A stretch of 64,000 nucleotides of DNA, from positions 108,953,910 through 109,017,909 of the forward strand of contig CM063284.1 in the NCBI GenBank assembly GCA_032173965.1, written 5' to 3'. Of this stretch, positions 12,380 to 25,140 are shown in pieces. Numbering within the stretch: the stretch's first letter is position 1; each line of letters begins with the position of its first letter. The translations under genes and the position numbers were made by a program. Under the pieces are notes generated by a model. That model searched no databases and had not been told where the DNA came from. It saw only the letters and a program-made list of their open reading frames with translations. Source of the stretch: Sitta carolinensis (taxonomy: Eukaryota; Chordata; Aves; Passeriformes; Sittidae).

Positions 12380-14819
12380 TTTACATTATTCTTTTTTTGA
12401 ATTTATTCTGGAAAACAACCATTTTAAAACATCTCCCTGATGAACTTCTGTTATTTGACTTCTTGCAGAATATTATTTCCTAATTATGCCTATGGAAGTG
12501 ATAGGAGAACTTCCCCCAGGATCCTCTGCATCTCTTGAATTTGAGACTCAGCTTTTCAGAGAAATTACACTTTGTAAGACTGTGTAATAGTGATTTTTCT
12601 TCTGAATACTGAGAAGCTCTGCAAAATTATAGATACACAGAGAGACATGAAGTGATTCAAACATGGAGATTTAAAAGTCTTACCTTTGTGTGTGGGTGTG
12701 GCTGTGACTTTCAGTATAAGATATAAAATGGCATTCTACCTCATATGGTTTCTAAAATTTGAAGGAACTGAAAAAATTGTGTGTTTGGTTTTGGTTCTAC
12801 AGTTGTTGAACCAAAGGTTTTGCTGGTTTGCTTTTACTGCTTTACATATTCAATTTTTTTTTTCCTATGGTGAACATGGCAGCATTTACTTGCATTTCTC
12901 TGAAATTGCCTGGAGGAGAGAAAGAGTTTGTTTTCTAATACCATATATTTGGCAGAAACAGTTGTGATAAGGAAGATCCTGCTCAGATGGAAATTTGTGC
13001 CTTGGAGAATCAGGGGTGAAGGACAGTATTTCTAGAGCTCATACCACCCTATTCACAGCTTAGAGCAAGCAGCAACCAGTCCTGTGTTCAGACTCAGAGA
13101 AAAAATATGGTGTCTCTTGTTCCTCCAGAATGATAACTACTTCTACCACTCCCAAAACATTCCTTGGGTCAATGGTAGGATTTACTTCACACCTGACTGA
13201 AAGCCTGTAACATTCTCATGAGGAATACATTGTGTCATTCTTTTCCTTTAGATTTCAAAAGCCTTCCTTTTTAAAAAGTCACTGTGGTTTTCATGATTTA
13301 GAAGGTGGCACAGAAATTTATAATAATTCTCGAATTCTCCCCAAAGTCTAAGGCAATGGCATTTCTGCCATGACACTGCACTTTGTTTTAAAGTTAAATT
13401 GTTTAATTGTTAGGACTCTAGCAGTGGCTATTTTGCAGTTTAAACACTGGAATCAGTAAATCGAGGGGGTTTTTTTGTTGGGTTTTTTTTTTATATTAAG
13501 TAGCTACAATAATGAATAGACTAATATTAAATGTGGTTAACAATCAATAGAATTGTTAATAATCTGTTTTCAACACTTTCTAGAAATTGTAGCAATTTCT
13601 AGAAAGTAAATAAGTAAGGTTTGGGCAGTCTATGCATTAAAGAATCTGGTCATTCCCATAAGAATGCCTGCAAAATTTCTCCCTTATTGTAGAAGATATA
13701 ATATAGGCTACTGAATTGCTTATGTCATATTCAGAACGAATGATCCTAATCAAAAGGTTGGAATTTTCCTCTCAGATCTGCAAGGCAGATCTTCACTCCA
13801 ATATTATTCTTTCCCCATATGCATGGAACTTCAAAGGATCATGTTTGTAAAAAGAGAAGAATATCTTAATCAAGATCAGCCATGCACATCTTGAGAGCAG
13901 AGTTTGCATCCAAATGAGGACTGACTGAAAAGTGAAATGTTCATTACTATGACTAGAATTGTGTGCAAAATTGAGAAAGTAATTTATGCTGTCAAGTTCA
14001 AAAAGGAAATGGACAAAGCATTTCAGAATACATGAAAGGGAGCCCTCTCCTGTTGGCGTAGGAGAGGACGAGACAACTAAGCAGGCAACTCAAATACCTG
14101 TGAGCTAAACTGTGTCTGTGAGCACAGCCCTGAGCAAGAACAGTGTGTATGAGGAACCATCCTGAGAGATGCATGCCTCCAGGTACAAGTCTCTGAGATT
14201 TACTTGCCTCCTTGTTGCTAGTTTATAACAAAGGAAATTCTTACCTGCACTGATTGGCAGACTAAAGCTGATGAAATAAAAAAATCTCTCAGTCCTCTCC
14301 TCCAGCTCTACATTCCTTTCCTGAATGCAAATATGTCTTTTGTTTGTTTGTTTCTTCAAGGAAGAAAACCAGACTGTCTCTGCCTTTAACAGGCAGCTAT
14401 CATGGACAATTGGTTAATTGGAAATGCAAACTGCTGTAGACGTGGATATTTTTAACCTCGATGCCTTAAAAAGATCCTGTCACTCTTGCAGAAGTTATGG
14501 GAGGAATCTGACCAAATCAATTCAGGTATGTTCCAGATTAGTCACGGAGGAAGAGTCACTGAGACCATCTAACCATCTATAGTGGGAGCAGCATATGGGC
14601 ACAGCCTGCTGTCTCCCCTCAGAGACTGTTTAAGGAAGCAAGCCAGGATTGCAACTTATGCTTCTGGAAGTGTAGACAGGATTCACTAAAACCTGATGGT
14701 CAGGTTCTAAATAGCTAGTTTAATATATTCAGAGTGAAAAAGACAGCAATTGGTGTACAATTTGGTATTGAACAACATAGAAATATATTTCTGCTTTAAG
14801 GTAGTCAGATCACAGTCAG

Positions 14820-14822
<3 letters not shown>
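12378..14822. other. AT-rich single-copy DNA, no gene seen
   Basis: No gene or transposon was recognised. A perfect 15-bp hairpin is at 13575-13607. A frame at 12686-12967 (93 codons, plus) has an aromatic, hydrophobic composition typical of translated T-rich DNA and no domain. Confidence 0.55.
13575..13607. repeat. Perfect inverted repeat, 15-bp arms, 3-nt loop
   Basis: The left arm ACTTTCTAGAAATTG (13575-13589) is exactly complementary to CAATTTCTAGAAAGT (13593-13607). The loop is TAG. A smaller imperfect inverted repeat (TTAACAAT ... ATTGTTAA) lies just upstream near 13539-13562. Confidence 0.9.

Positions 14823-14860
<38 letters not shown>
14823..14860. repeat. 38-bp pure A run
   Basis: Uninterrupted A homopolymer. 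The preceding sequence has no AATAAA signal at the expected distance and no recognisable retrogene, so a processed pseudogene tail is not supported. Confidence 0.85.
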
Positions 14861-14864
<4 letters not shown>

Positions 14865-16761
14865 GGCTTATTCTTTAGAGTATTAAAGTATTTATGTCCC
14901 TTAGCTCTGTGTTCAGTTGCATACAGTTCAACAGGTAGTTCCATACCAAGAGACCATCTGTTATGCAAAATGCAATCAATCTCTTTCTTTATAAAGGATA
15001 ACAAAACTCCTTTTTTATAACTGGCACTCATAGCACAAACAAGGGCATCCTTTGTCCTTCCTGCTCAGCCACAAAGAAGAAGAAGAAATTATCCCTTCCT
15101 AAAATAATTTGCCCAGTAGAGGTTAAAGGCACGTGGGCATACCCCACTGATGTCCAGAGACTTTTGGAAGACAGAGGTCTCTCTTCAGAGCCAAGAAGCA
15201 GTGAGGTGTCACCTCGGTGCCATGGCTGTGCATAAAGAGAGGGCATACGTACAGTGCAAATTTTGGTTACATAAAGCTTTTGTGACAACCCGTACCCAAG
15301 GATGAAATAGAAAGTGACATCTTAAGGTAAAAGCCATAAAAGAAAAATACTCAGAGGAAGCAGCTGTTCTCCCACTTCTGTCTCATCCTTTTGTCGGTCA
15401 TAAACCTTTCTTCTTCTTTTAGTTCAGAAAAACATTTGCTTTATGTTAAACACATCAAATTATGGTTTTGATAACTAAACGAGATTAAGCAAAAAAACTA
15501 ACTAGCATCTGCATGAGCTCAGAATTCAAAACATAATTTCTTTTTTCAATCAATTTTTCATTTCACAGAACCTTAAAATTTGAAAATACTACAAGCCCAC
15601 TTCCAGACTCATGCCATGCAATAAATGTAACCTGGTCATATAAAATTTTTCCAGGGATTTTTTTTAAAGTATCTCTTCTTTTATTTCATGTTGTGAGGAC
15701 AATAAATTACTTCAAGATCATTTAAGTGAGCAGCATACTCTTGGCAGAGGATGTTCATAAATTAAATGAAGCCTTCTCGTAAAACATGAAACTACCAATA
15801 GAAGAATGTTCTTCCAAAGCTGACTAAAAAACTACTTTCTCAGTCACATAGAGAGGCTTAGAGGACACTCAGAAAACACCTAAGACGAACTGAAAGATAA
15901 TGTTCAGGATCTAACCTGCTACATCTAAGTAACAGTAAAACACATATGTTTTGGGATTTAAGCTCCACAGGCTGATACACTTTTACCCCGTAAGGTATTT
16001 TATTTTGATTACTAATAATTTATGGATATGCAATGGAAATATGATGCTCTATTATATGATTTTCCCTAATGATGGGAAAACTGATATATGGGCAGATTAT
16101 GGTGTGTGTTCGTCTTGACGGAGCAGACTTTGTTGCAAAAAAGAAAGGAAAAAAATCATCTGTTCCTTCTCAGTTGCTCCAGGTTGTAGTTTCTGGGATT
16201 CAAGGGCAGGTTTGAACTGGTGCATCCTGGTCCCATAGGCTGTCCACTGGCCCAGGGAAGGCCAAACTTGCAAGCTTTGTGTTTCTGTGGTATAAGTTAT
16301 TTTGTGTTCAGTTTTTCTGTTACCACCCTTGTTCAAATAGTCAAGTAAGTATAAAAATATTTCTTTTGTTTGTAGTTTCTTGCTATAACCCAGGGTTGAT
16401 GCTAAGTGCTGTACAGTTGTGGATACAATGCATTTTGAATTTTAGTCCAAGGGATTAGTATGATGTTCTCTTCCTCCTTCTAGAAGGAAGAGAGAAGACT
16501 CTAGAAGAGTGGAGGGAAAAACAGTTTTTTCTTGCTTAATAATGGCTATCCTGATTTGTACTCAAATGTGTCTGCTCTGTAGATGAAAACCAATGAAATC
16601 CATGATTAACTTGATGTACAGAAGTGCTCTAGGCTACCTGCTGTAGTTTTGATAATTAATATTATCACTGCACTCAATGGATGCTAAACAACAATGTAAA
16701 ACAAGGCCAAGTTAATGGCTTCAGCCCCATCAAAGGTATTAGATTTTTATCGTGGTTAGAG

Positions 16762-16822
16762 AATCTTAAAATCTTTTCAATTGGAAAACACTTTTAAGGT
16801 CACTCAAGTCCAACCATTATTA
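16762..16822 (-). mobile_element. Possible CR1 3' end scrap, minus strand
   Basis: Read on the plus strand, AGAATCTTAAAATC ... TTTTAAGGTCACTCAAGTCCAACC follows the layout of an antisense CR1 3' end (agaatc..., aaggtc-at-tagtccaacc). It is short and degenerate, so chance similarity is possible. Confidence 0.45.
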
Positions 16823-19800
16823 CGTATTTCAAAATTAAAGACTCTAAATATTTACAGAGGGAGAGAAGTGCTGAAGAAAAAGTATTTGCTTCTTCCTTAA
16901 AGTAACATACTGACTATCTCCCAAATATTCATGGAAGAGCTGGAGCTCTACTCTACTCCTAATATTCCTGTGTGAATGAGCTGTCTATTTGAGGCAGTAT
17001 CAGTCTCCAAGACACCAACTTACTTCGGCATTTCTTCTGTGACTGTGAATTACGGTGTTATAATTTTCACCAAAGATATGGAGGAAGGAGTTTCTGGTAA
17101 CTTTTTTTTACCTCACAAGAGTGTAGCTGCAGCATCATATTAAAGGTGGCACACGTTAACATAGCCGTCATATCCCTTCGCATACATTCCTCACATATAT
17201 TTCCATTTTTTGTAACTCTTTAAGTGTTACTGCAGTAGAGTCAAGAGCACAGATATTCACTTCATTACAATTTTCTTTTCCATAAAGTTGACATAAAATC
17301 TCCCTCCCAACTCAGAGCATGTGTTTTTGTTGGGGAACTGGACAACCACTTTCCTGCATATTGCAATGAAATCTAGGTCATAAACATCTTCTCAAGACTT
17401 AGTTTAAGTTGAAATAAAGCCAGGATCTGTGGCCTGTTACAGTACCTCTGGATGGGGAGATCAAACTTCAGGGGCCATGAGGAAGGGTAAATAATACATA
17501 TTTAGAAGAAGATTTGCTACAACTAGTAAGTATGGAATCCAATAGTACCTGTGCAGTGGGAAAGACTGATGGTTCCATGCTAGTTTCCATGTTGGAATTC
17601 TTAGTGTCTACATTGTTTGCCACTTTTTTATATTCTACTTTCTTGGCCTACTTAAAAGAAGGGACACTAGGTCCCTTTTTTCATCCTATTAGAGATGCCC
17701 AAGCACTTCTTAAAGGATGGCACTCACTTGCTGTGTTTATCTAGTTTGTTCTTCATTGATTTTTTTTTTTTCATTTAAAAATGAAACATTTCCTACAGAA
17801 TGAAATTGCAGTTTGACATGACACAGTGTAATGTATTTCTTTGTTTTGTTTTATTTCTTTTCCCAGTACAGAAAAACTAGAAAATAAATTAAATGCAATT
17901 GGAACAGATATTAGGGTTCACCTCAGCAACCAAACTGGGGAAAAAATCAATTACTCATTTAGCTTTTATAGAAGTTGTTTTTAAGTAGAATGCTCAGATT
18001 TCTAGGGGATGTCTATTTGGACTGCCTAATGACTTGGATTAAAAGCAATCCCAAATTCAAGACATGTTCCAATGAAAAATGAAATCATCTTCTAGTTTTT
18101 GTCGCCTGGAAACTACTAAGTAACAAATACCAAGACCATATATTTTCTTTCAGTTTTAGAAATTTTGAAAAAGCTCAGAGACAGTGAAGGACCAAATTTT
18201 GGTACATGTATCATAAGATGCTTCCTTCAAGCACCAGTGATTAGGTAGGCATAAGGAAAATGCTACCAAAAAACCTCCAATTTTGACCAAGTCCACTAAA
18301 ACCATATATTAAGGTCTATGTTATGACGTGTAAAGGGTAAAATGTGGAAGTGAAAATGAAATTAGGCTGAAAAAACAAATGCTATGTCCCAAAAGACAAC
18401 AGAAACTTGGCGCTAGATAAGAAAAATAAATCAAGTGTGCCTGTATTGAAAGAAAATCACCAACTAAATAATCAAAGTTGTTACAAAAGCATTGTTTTGT
18501 AATAATTTTAATCTTTTGTCTTCCAGAAAGTTAAATCCTTATTTCAGTACCCAGAAACTTGAATTCACTATGAAAAACTGACATGGAAAAGAGAAATGTA
18601 ATTCATATTCAGAGCAGCTATAATTGCAGAAGCAGTAACAAGTACAATCATGTTCACAGAAGCAAAGAACTTGCAGGAAAAGTTGTTGGTTAGTGTCAGA
18701 AATTATTTTGTTCAGTTGCCATTTCAATAGTAAATGTTCATATAAATATTTTTAATAAGAATTTATATATTAGAAAAAAAACCCAAACTATTTTTCTGGG
18801 TTAAAACCAAGCTGAATTTTTTCCTGAATACTCTGTGTCATAGTCCTTTTGAGAGAATGACAGAGTTATTCACTGAAGCTCTTCAATTAATGAACATATA
18901 TTAAAGAAAATTGCAATCTACCCAATTTGAGGAAGAGGTGAAATCACTGAATAAATGATTTGTTATGAATTATTCATGTACATCTAGCAAATATGCGATT
19001 CCCTCTATTTTTTAGTAAACACTACATTTGGTTTTCAAAAGACATTAAATAATCAGTCAGCATATCAGCTGCTGTCATTTCTCAGCTGTGGACCATGAAA
19101 AGGTCTGTGGGCCAAATTCAGAGCTCTTTCCCTTCAAAGAAGGTTTATATTTATCTCAAAGTCATTAGAGTCTCCCTGATTTTATACTTTCTAAAAGAAA
19201 CTAAAATCTTCCCTTTTCTATAATCAGTTTAATTATTTTAGATAATTAAACTTTTTTTTTTACTTTGTTGAAAGCATAGACTTTATAATTTTTTTATTTT
19301 TAAAAGCTTTTGCTATTTGCTTTTTTATATAAAATGTCAGTAAATAATACAATTCGATGCAAAATAGAAAATGAGACAGTTATACAGTTAGCCACTTTAA
19401 ATGTCTGCTGGCTGCTTTTAAAAGTGCTGTAAGAGCCTATCAAGATTGTACGGAAATTACAAAATGGCCACACTTTTCCCCAGTTATAAAGAGATTCAGA
19501 CAACTACAACAAGGAATTACATGCCTTTGAAAGCCAAGCAACCCATAAGGACTTCTCACTACAGGTCGAAGAAGATTCCTCATTGAAACTTTACTGCAAA
19601 GAGAACAATAGCTTCTGGTAAAAAGCACCCCATTTTAAGAAGTTCTATGCTCACACCTGAGAACATAGAGTAAGCCAAACATTATGCATCTATTAAGATG
19701 GAAGAACCTATCTGAAAAGACACAGTATTCTGGAAAATTTCCACGCTCAGAACTTCAGTGAAAAAAGAGAAACTTCCACAAGAGAGACTTGGTGAAATAG

Positions 19801-21468
19801 ACCTATAATTTCATTTAATCTTGTGTACAAAAATGCGTCAGTAGGAAAACTTCATTTCTCTGGTGACATTCCTTGCTCAGTTATGCATTAATTATCATTA
19901 TAAATTCTTACCTTGTAGCTATTAGATCTGCTCAACATTATAATGCCCTGCACTTACCACATTTTTTTTGTCCTTTCTCCACCAGTTTCATCTGTTAGCT
20001 GGTTTATCCTGGGATGTTCTTGAAGGGAAATGGGAAATCTGCCAACAGCTTGATTTCCTGGTGGAACATGGTGAAATTGAAATTACATGTTTTGCTAAGT
20101 GGCAGCAATGTTTTCACTTTAAAACAACAGAATATAATTTGTTCATTTCTTAGAACTATATAAGCAAACTTTAACTTTTTAACATGCACCATGTCACTTC
20201 AATTCACTGGGAAGCAAAACAGTGGCATGGTATTAACTGTAGAAATATGTCCTATGCATTAGTCTGTTCTGGAAACAATGTACTCATATGACCTCCCGGC
20301 ACCAGATAACTAATTAGCTTTGCCTGTTTGGGATTACTGACTCCAGCTACAGTACTTATCTGACTAATTACACGTTTTCTCTCTTCCATGCCAGCATCAA
20401 TTGTATAAACAGAGCTATCTCATAATGATGCTCCATACAGTCAAGGAACAGATCAATTCCAAGAAATGTATATGACGTATTTTTTTTTTTTTAAATTGGA
20501 GCAATACAGTGATTTCAAATATAGTACATAGTAGATGTTAAACTGGATCATCACGTGCCAAACATGTCAGATATTCGACTCCAGCTATTTCTTTCTCTGA
20601 CTCTGCTTTCCAAACTCACCTGGAGAGGGGAACCATGGTCACAGTTCCTCTCAAGTCTGTGCCCCACAGAGCTCTTTTCCCATACATTTGTCAATAGCCT
20701 ACACTCCCTTCATCTCAAATAGTCCATCAGAACCTCTTTCTTCTGCCTTTTCTTTTACAACCAATCCCACGTCATTATTACTGTTCAATGCCTCTCAAGT
20801 TGTTTCTGTCAAAATCTGTTTGTGATGGGAAAGCATTTGGGAAAGGATGGTCAGCTGTTGATGAGCTACAAACCAGCATTAAGGTTTCCTGTTCTTGATG
20901 TTGTGGAGCATTAAAAGGGAATCAGAGGAGCCAGTTGTTGCAAAAAATGTTTATTGTTGCCCCTCATTTCCAATGAGAACAGCCACGTTCTTCTTGTTCT
21001 CCCATTCAACCTGCTCTCTGGGGCAGAAGGCATAGGCTCACTGCTTGTATCCTACAAGATCCAAGAATAAATGGCAATTGTAAAAAAAAACCCCTCACTT
21101 TGAAAACATCCTTTTACTGCTATGATGGGATATTATTATATGTTTTTATGTTCTGTCCACAATTAAATTGTGAGTGACTTTTAACATAATTAGATATGGT
21201 CTGTCTGTCCCCAAAACTAGAGTACTTCTTTATACTGGCTCTGTCAATTAAGCACATTTCACTTATTTCCTGAACTCAGACATGTAATTTTTCCTGTATA
21301 TTCAGTCCAATTTAAATGTATTATGATTGATAAACAGAAAATGCACTTATCTATTAGTAAATCAAGTTAAATTCTTTGTCCACCCTATTAGATTTCGTGG
21401 CAACCTTTGCCATTTGTTTCAATAAATGTTTTTCTACTAGAACTGATATTTTAGCCAACATTTTCCTT

Positions 21469-21507
21469 TCAAAACTCATGATCAGTGACTCTGATCATGA
21501 GTTTTGA
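21469..21507. repeat. Perfect inverted repeat, 17-bp arms, 5-nt loop
   Basis: The left arm TCAAAACTCATGATCAG (21469-21485) is perfectly complementary to CTGATCATGAGTTTTGA (21491-21507). The loop is TGACT. The match stops abruptly at both ends. It is the longest perfect short-range inverted repeat I noticed in the window. Confidence 0.95.
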
Positions 21508-23179
21508 CGCACAATAGCCAAGTTCGGAGTGGCCTTACTTTACATGGATTTGCTGACTTTACTCTTTAACTAAAAAGCTGAATAATCTTCAAAGATGTAC
21601 TTAGAAACATTTCATTAGGGTACTCTTGGAAAGTTTTACCTGTTTGGCCTTCATCCCCTTTACAGAGATTTGCAGATACTCTGAGTAACCACTAGATAAT
21701 TCTAGAAGGATTCTGGGGTCTCCATACTCTAAGTAACATTAATTTGAAGGGAATATCACCCTATGAAAGAATAATGCAAAAAAAGGTTATTCATTCTCAT
21801 AAAAGATATGAGGAAATAGATATTTATGCACAGAACTGTTAATGTTGGTTGAGTTTTTTCAAAATGTAGACTTCTGTCTGCCATGACAATACCTGAGCAT
21901 AATTCAGGCTAGACTAGGCAACATTTTACTGTGTCAGCAACATGTGAGTCAATTATAATTTTAAGGCTATATTCCCAGTGTTTGAAGAATGATGACACCA
22001 ACCCCTGTAATATCAGTGATGTTTACACTTTTGAGAGGTGCAGATAGATAAGGGAGCATCAACAGAAATGGAAATAGCCATGTTGCAATGAATGTTACTT
22101 GCAATTTCTACAAAACACCAATGTTCCCACATTCACAAATGCTATAATGAGATAGGCTCACATTTCGCTTACCTTTACCCCTTTTACTTTTCCTAACTGA
22201 AATCCAAATGAGCACAAATTAAGATAAGCATGCTGCATAATCTGTTTTCTTTATAGTATGAATTCATGGGGATGTTCACATCTTCTTAAAATATGATAAG
22301 CAAGAAACTCATAAGTACAGAATTTTTATAGGAATAAATAATAGTTGTTGCAGCTGTTGATTTATAGCTGCCACCAGTGAAGATAAAAAAAAAAACAAAA
22401 CAAAAGACAACTTTGGACAGTAGCATTGTGCATACACTTAGACCCAACTACAAAATAAAGATATCACAAAGTTCAGGCATTGCTTAGCACCTACATAAGG
22501 TTTTTCAATGGGAGCAGGAATTTCCCACCTACAACTAAAACAGTTGATTTATTTTAATATTCCTAAAATAAGATGACGTCAAGAACACTCAAGAATTTTT
22601 AGTTTATTTAAGAATATTTTACTGGAGCTGAGATTTCATTCCTTTTAATGCAATATGTAGTTCAGTATAATGAACAGAAATTTAGAGTGAAATCAGTGGT
22701 ATTCGATTCATTAACCTGTATAAATAAAATAACTAAACTAAATTTTTTCATGAACAGATTTTTGTAGCATTCAACTTCAGATTAACATGCGGTTGGACAT
22801 CAGGTATGATTGCATGACTACATGCCTTTGTGGCAAGAGCTGAAAAATGCAATACTGCATCAATACCCAGTATCAAAAACATGACACAAGATGCCCAGGT
22901 CTTAGGTATCTGTATCCCATTCCATGAGTGAAAATGAGAGAAGGAGGTAAGTTGTTTTCACTTACATCCTCGGTATGATTTCAGATGCTTAGGAGCACCC
23001 AACCTGGCATCCTGATATGGTGCTGGATTTTAGCCTTGAATGAGCTGTTATGGCCAGTGGAGTCTGTTGCAGTCTGAGGCTCCTGGGTCTGAAGTTTCTG
23101 AGTTTCTAGACTTAGTTTCTTCATGATGTTTTGGTTTAGGAAGACCTGGTTCTCACAGGCTTCACATAAACATTGCAAC

Positions 23180-23380
23180 TGTTACTGTAACGAGTGATGT
23201 TTTGAATTCCTGTCTGTGGGATGGACCTTCTCTCTGTCTTTCAGTTTGGGCCAATGGGATGAAGAGTTCTGGCCTGTTCTAGAAGATACATAAAGGGAGT
23301 CAGGTTTTGAATAAAGATTGGAGTCAGATGAAGTTTTCATAAACAATGTTCTTGTCTTTTTTCACTCAGCCACAGCGACA
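23180..23380 (+). mobile_element. Compact LTR-like element
   Basis: The segment opens TGTTACTGTAACGAG (or starts at the inner TGTAACGAG, 23186) and closes CACAGCGACA, giving TG...CA ends. Inside it, a TACATAAAGG box (23287-23296) is followed about 20 bp later by AATAAA (23310-23315), then a TTCTTGTCTTTTTTC stretch before the end. A TATA-like box closely followed by a polyadenylation signal near the 3' end is the usual order of a short avian retroviral LTR. I see no clean target duplication and no adjoining retroviral genes. It is most likely a solo LTR or the 3' LTR of a decayed insertion. Sequence on the 5' side (22975-23179) is somewhat GC-richer than its surroundings and could belong to the same insertion. 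Confidence 0.5.
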
Positions 23381-25140
23381 GTCTGTGGCTGTTGAAGAGC
23401 TGATCAATTCAAAGAAGACACCACTATGGGGCCAGTTAAATAACTCTAGAGTCCCCTAGCTTTCCTGACCAAAGATTTGTCATTTGACTGCACTTAGGCA
23501 TCCATTGCTACTTGATATGATTTGGTGTACCTGAGAAGTGTGACAGTCTGGTAGATATAATGGCACATTCAACCCATTACTCTCTGAAATGCCAGCTGGA
23601 GATGAATCATAAGTACATCTAATGCATCTTGAATGGCAGTGGATGTCTGTGTGTAAATAACTTAATCAAGAAAAATTATTGAGCTGTAACTCTCCACAAA
23701 AGCTAGTAAGACAACAAAACCATATTGCTCACAATTCTGAACTCATTATTTCTTTTTTAGTCACTCTTTCTATCCAACACCATATGAATATTTGGCTTGG
23801 TATCTACCTCATGCTGCTATAAAACAATTTCTTGCTCAAGTTCCTTTGAATAATTAAACTTAATCAGTTTTCCTTTGGCAACAATTCCATTATAAGTATG
23901 GAATGATATGTACTTATCTTATGGCCATCTCTTATTTTTTGTGTCTGAGTCATAGGAATAACTCTGAGACATTTTGCTTTATCTTTTGCTGAACAGCCTG
24001 AGCATTATGTTGTAAGTACACAAAAGAAAATTATAAGCATTGGACAGCAAAGGAGAACCTGATCTTGCATTAATGAGACTTCAGTTATTGGTTACCAAAT
24101 TAACCTTGAGTAGGAGCAATAAGGGCAGAGCCAGAGAGATATAAAACAATTAATTTCATGTTTTTAGTGCAGACACTCTCCAAAAATACCCAAGATGTTT
24201 TTATTATATCTGGTCTACCCATCTTTTTATAACTTAACAGCCCAGAGAGAAATGCAACAACTTATAAATGCATTAAGAACTGTCATGTGAGAATGATGTT
24301 TTTGTAAAGTGCTGTTACGGGTTCACTTAGGAGGAGAAAATACAGAAAATCCAAAATCTGTGTCTAAGTTTTGGACATTTTAGAGTGATAATTTGTAGCT
24401 GCAATGCTGTTATGACTCAAGGTGCTTTGTTCCTCTTTAAAGCTATTTTAAATTTGCTTTAGTACACCAGAATTAGCTTAGAAGTTCAGTATCTAATCAT
24501 AAGCAATGATGTTCATATTTCTACACTCAAGAAAGTGACTCCCTTTATGAGTCCAGAATCTTGTCATAAAGTCTAACATTTGAAATGTAAAAAAGCAGCA
24601 TATTTGATAGGCATAAATGAGTCCACTCCATCAGCCACTTCAGGAGAATTTGCTTCTTTGACCTCATGCATCTTACAGATCTTGGCTTTCACAGAAGCTG
24701 AAGCCAGGAATCATTAAAAAAAATAAAAAAGGTAAGAAAGATAACACCAGTATTCTAAAAATACCTGAAGTTCCCCTCTTTCTGTTGTAGGAAGACGTTA
24801 TCAAGCTTATACCATACCTATGGTTCTGTCCTGGCAAGATACTACTGATTACCTTTAAGAACGAAAACTGAATAGAGGCAAATTACCATTTAGAGAATCA
24901 CAGAATTCTTAAAAGTCAGTTGACATGCTGAAAATTCAGATATGGCTTCATATTTATAAGCAGGAAAGAACTGGTCAGGAATGTGAAAGCTGATGTCATC
25001 CTTGGCTACCATCATTAATGGGATGTTGAAGTTCAGAAAAATACAACAGGGAGCAAAAAAGCAGGATAGTAACTGGATTTCAGGAGAACAGACTGCTTAA
25101 GGATTTGCCTGGAATAATCCCACATAAAACACACTTGCAG
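23381..25140. other. AT-rich single-copy DNA, no gene seen
   Basis: No gene was recognised. A very weak antisense CR1-like phrase (AGAGAATCACAGAATTCTTAAAAGTCAG) begins at 24893 but is too short to call. Confidence 0.5.

Larger units (their letters stand above)
14861..23179. other. Long AT-rich single-copy stretch, no gene seen
   Basis: More than 8 kb with no supported exon or RNA gene. The only items seen are a faint minus-strand CR1 end near 16762-16822, short T runs, and a perfect 17-bp hairpin at 21469-21507. Frames here are all under 80 codons. Confidence 0.55.

Noticed and set aside
14823..14860. Poly(A) run considered as the tail of a processed pseudogene
   Set aside because: No AATAAA 10-30 bp upstream, no coding similarity in the preceding 500 bp and no visible target duplication.
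22981..23178. Cys-containing minus-strand frame considered as a retroviral env remnant
   Set aside because: It is only 65 codons, and the adjacent LTR-like element is read on the plus strand; I see no secure envelope motif.
24893..24930. AGAGAATCACAGAATTCTTAAAAG, reminiscent of an antisense CR1 3' end
   Set aside because: Only the first 20 bases fit; the following GGACC and TCCAACC landmarks are missing.
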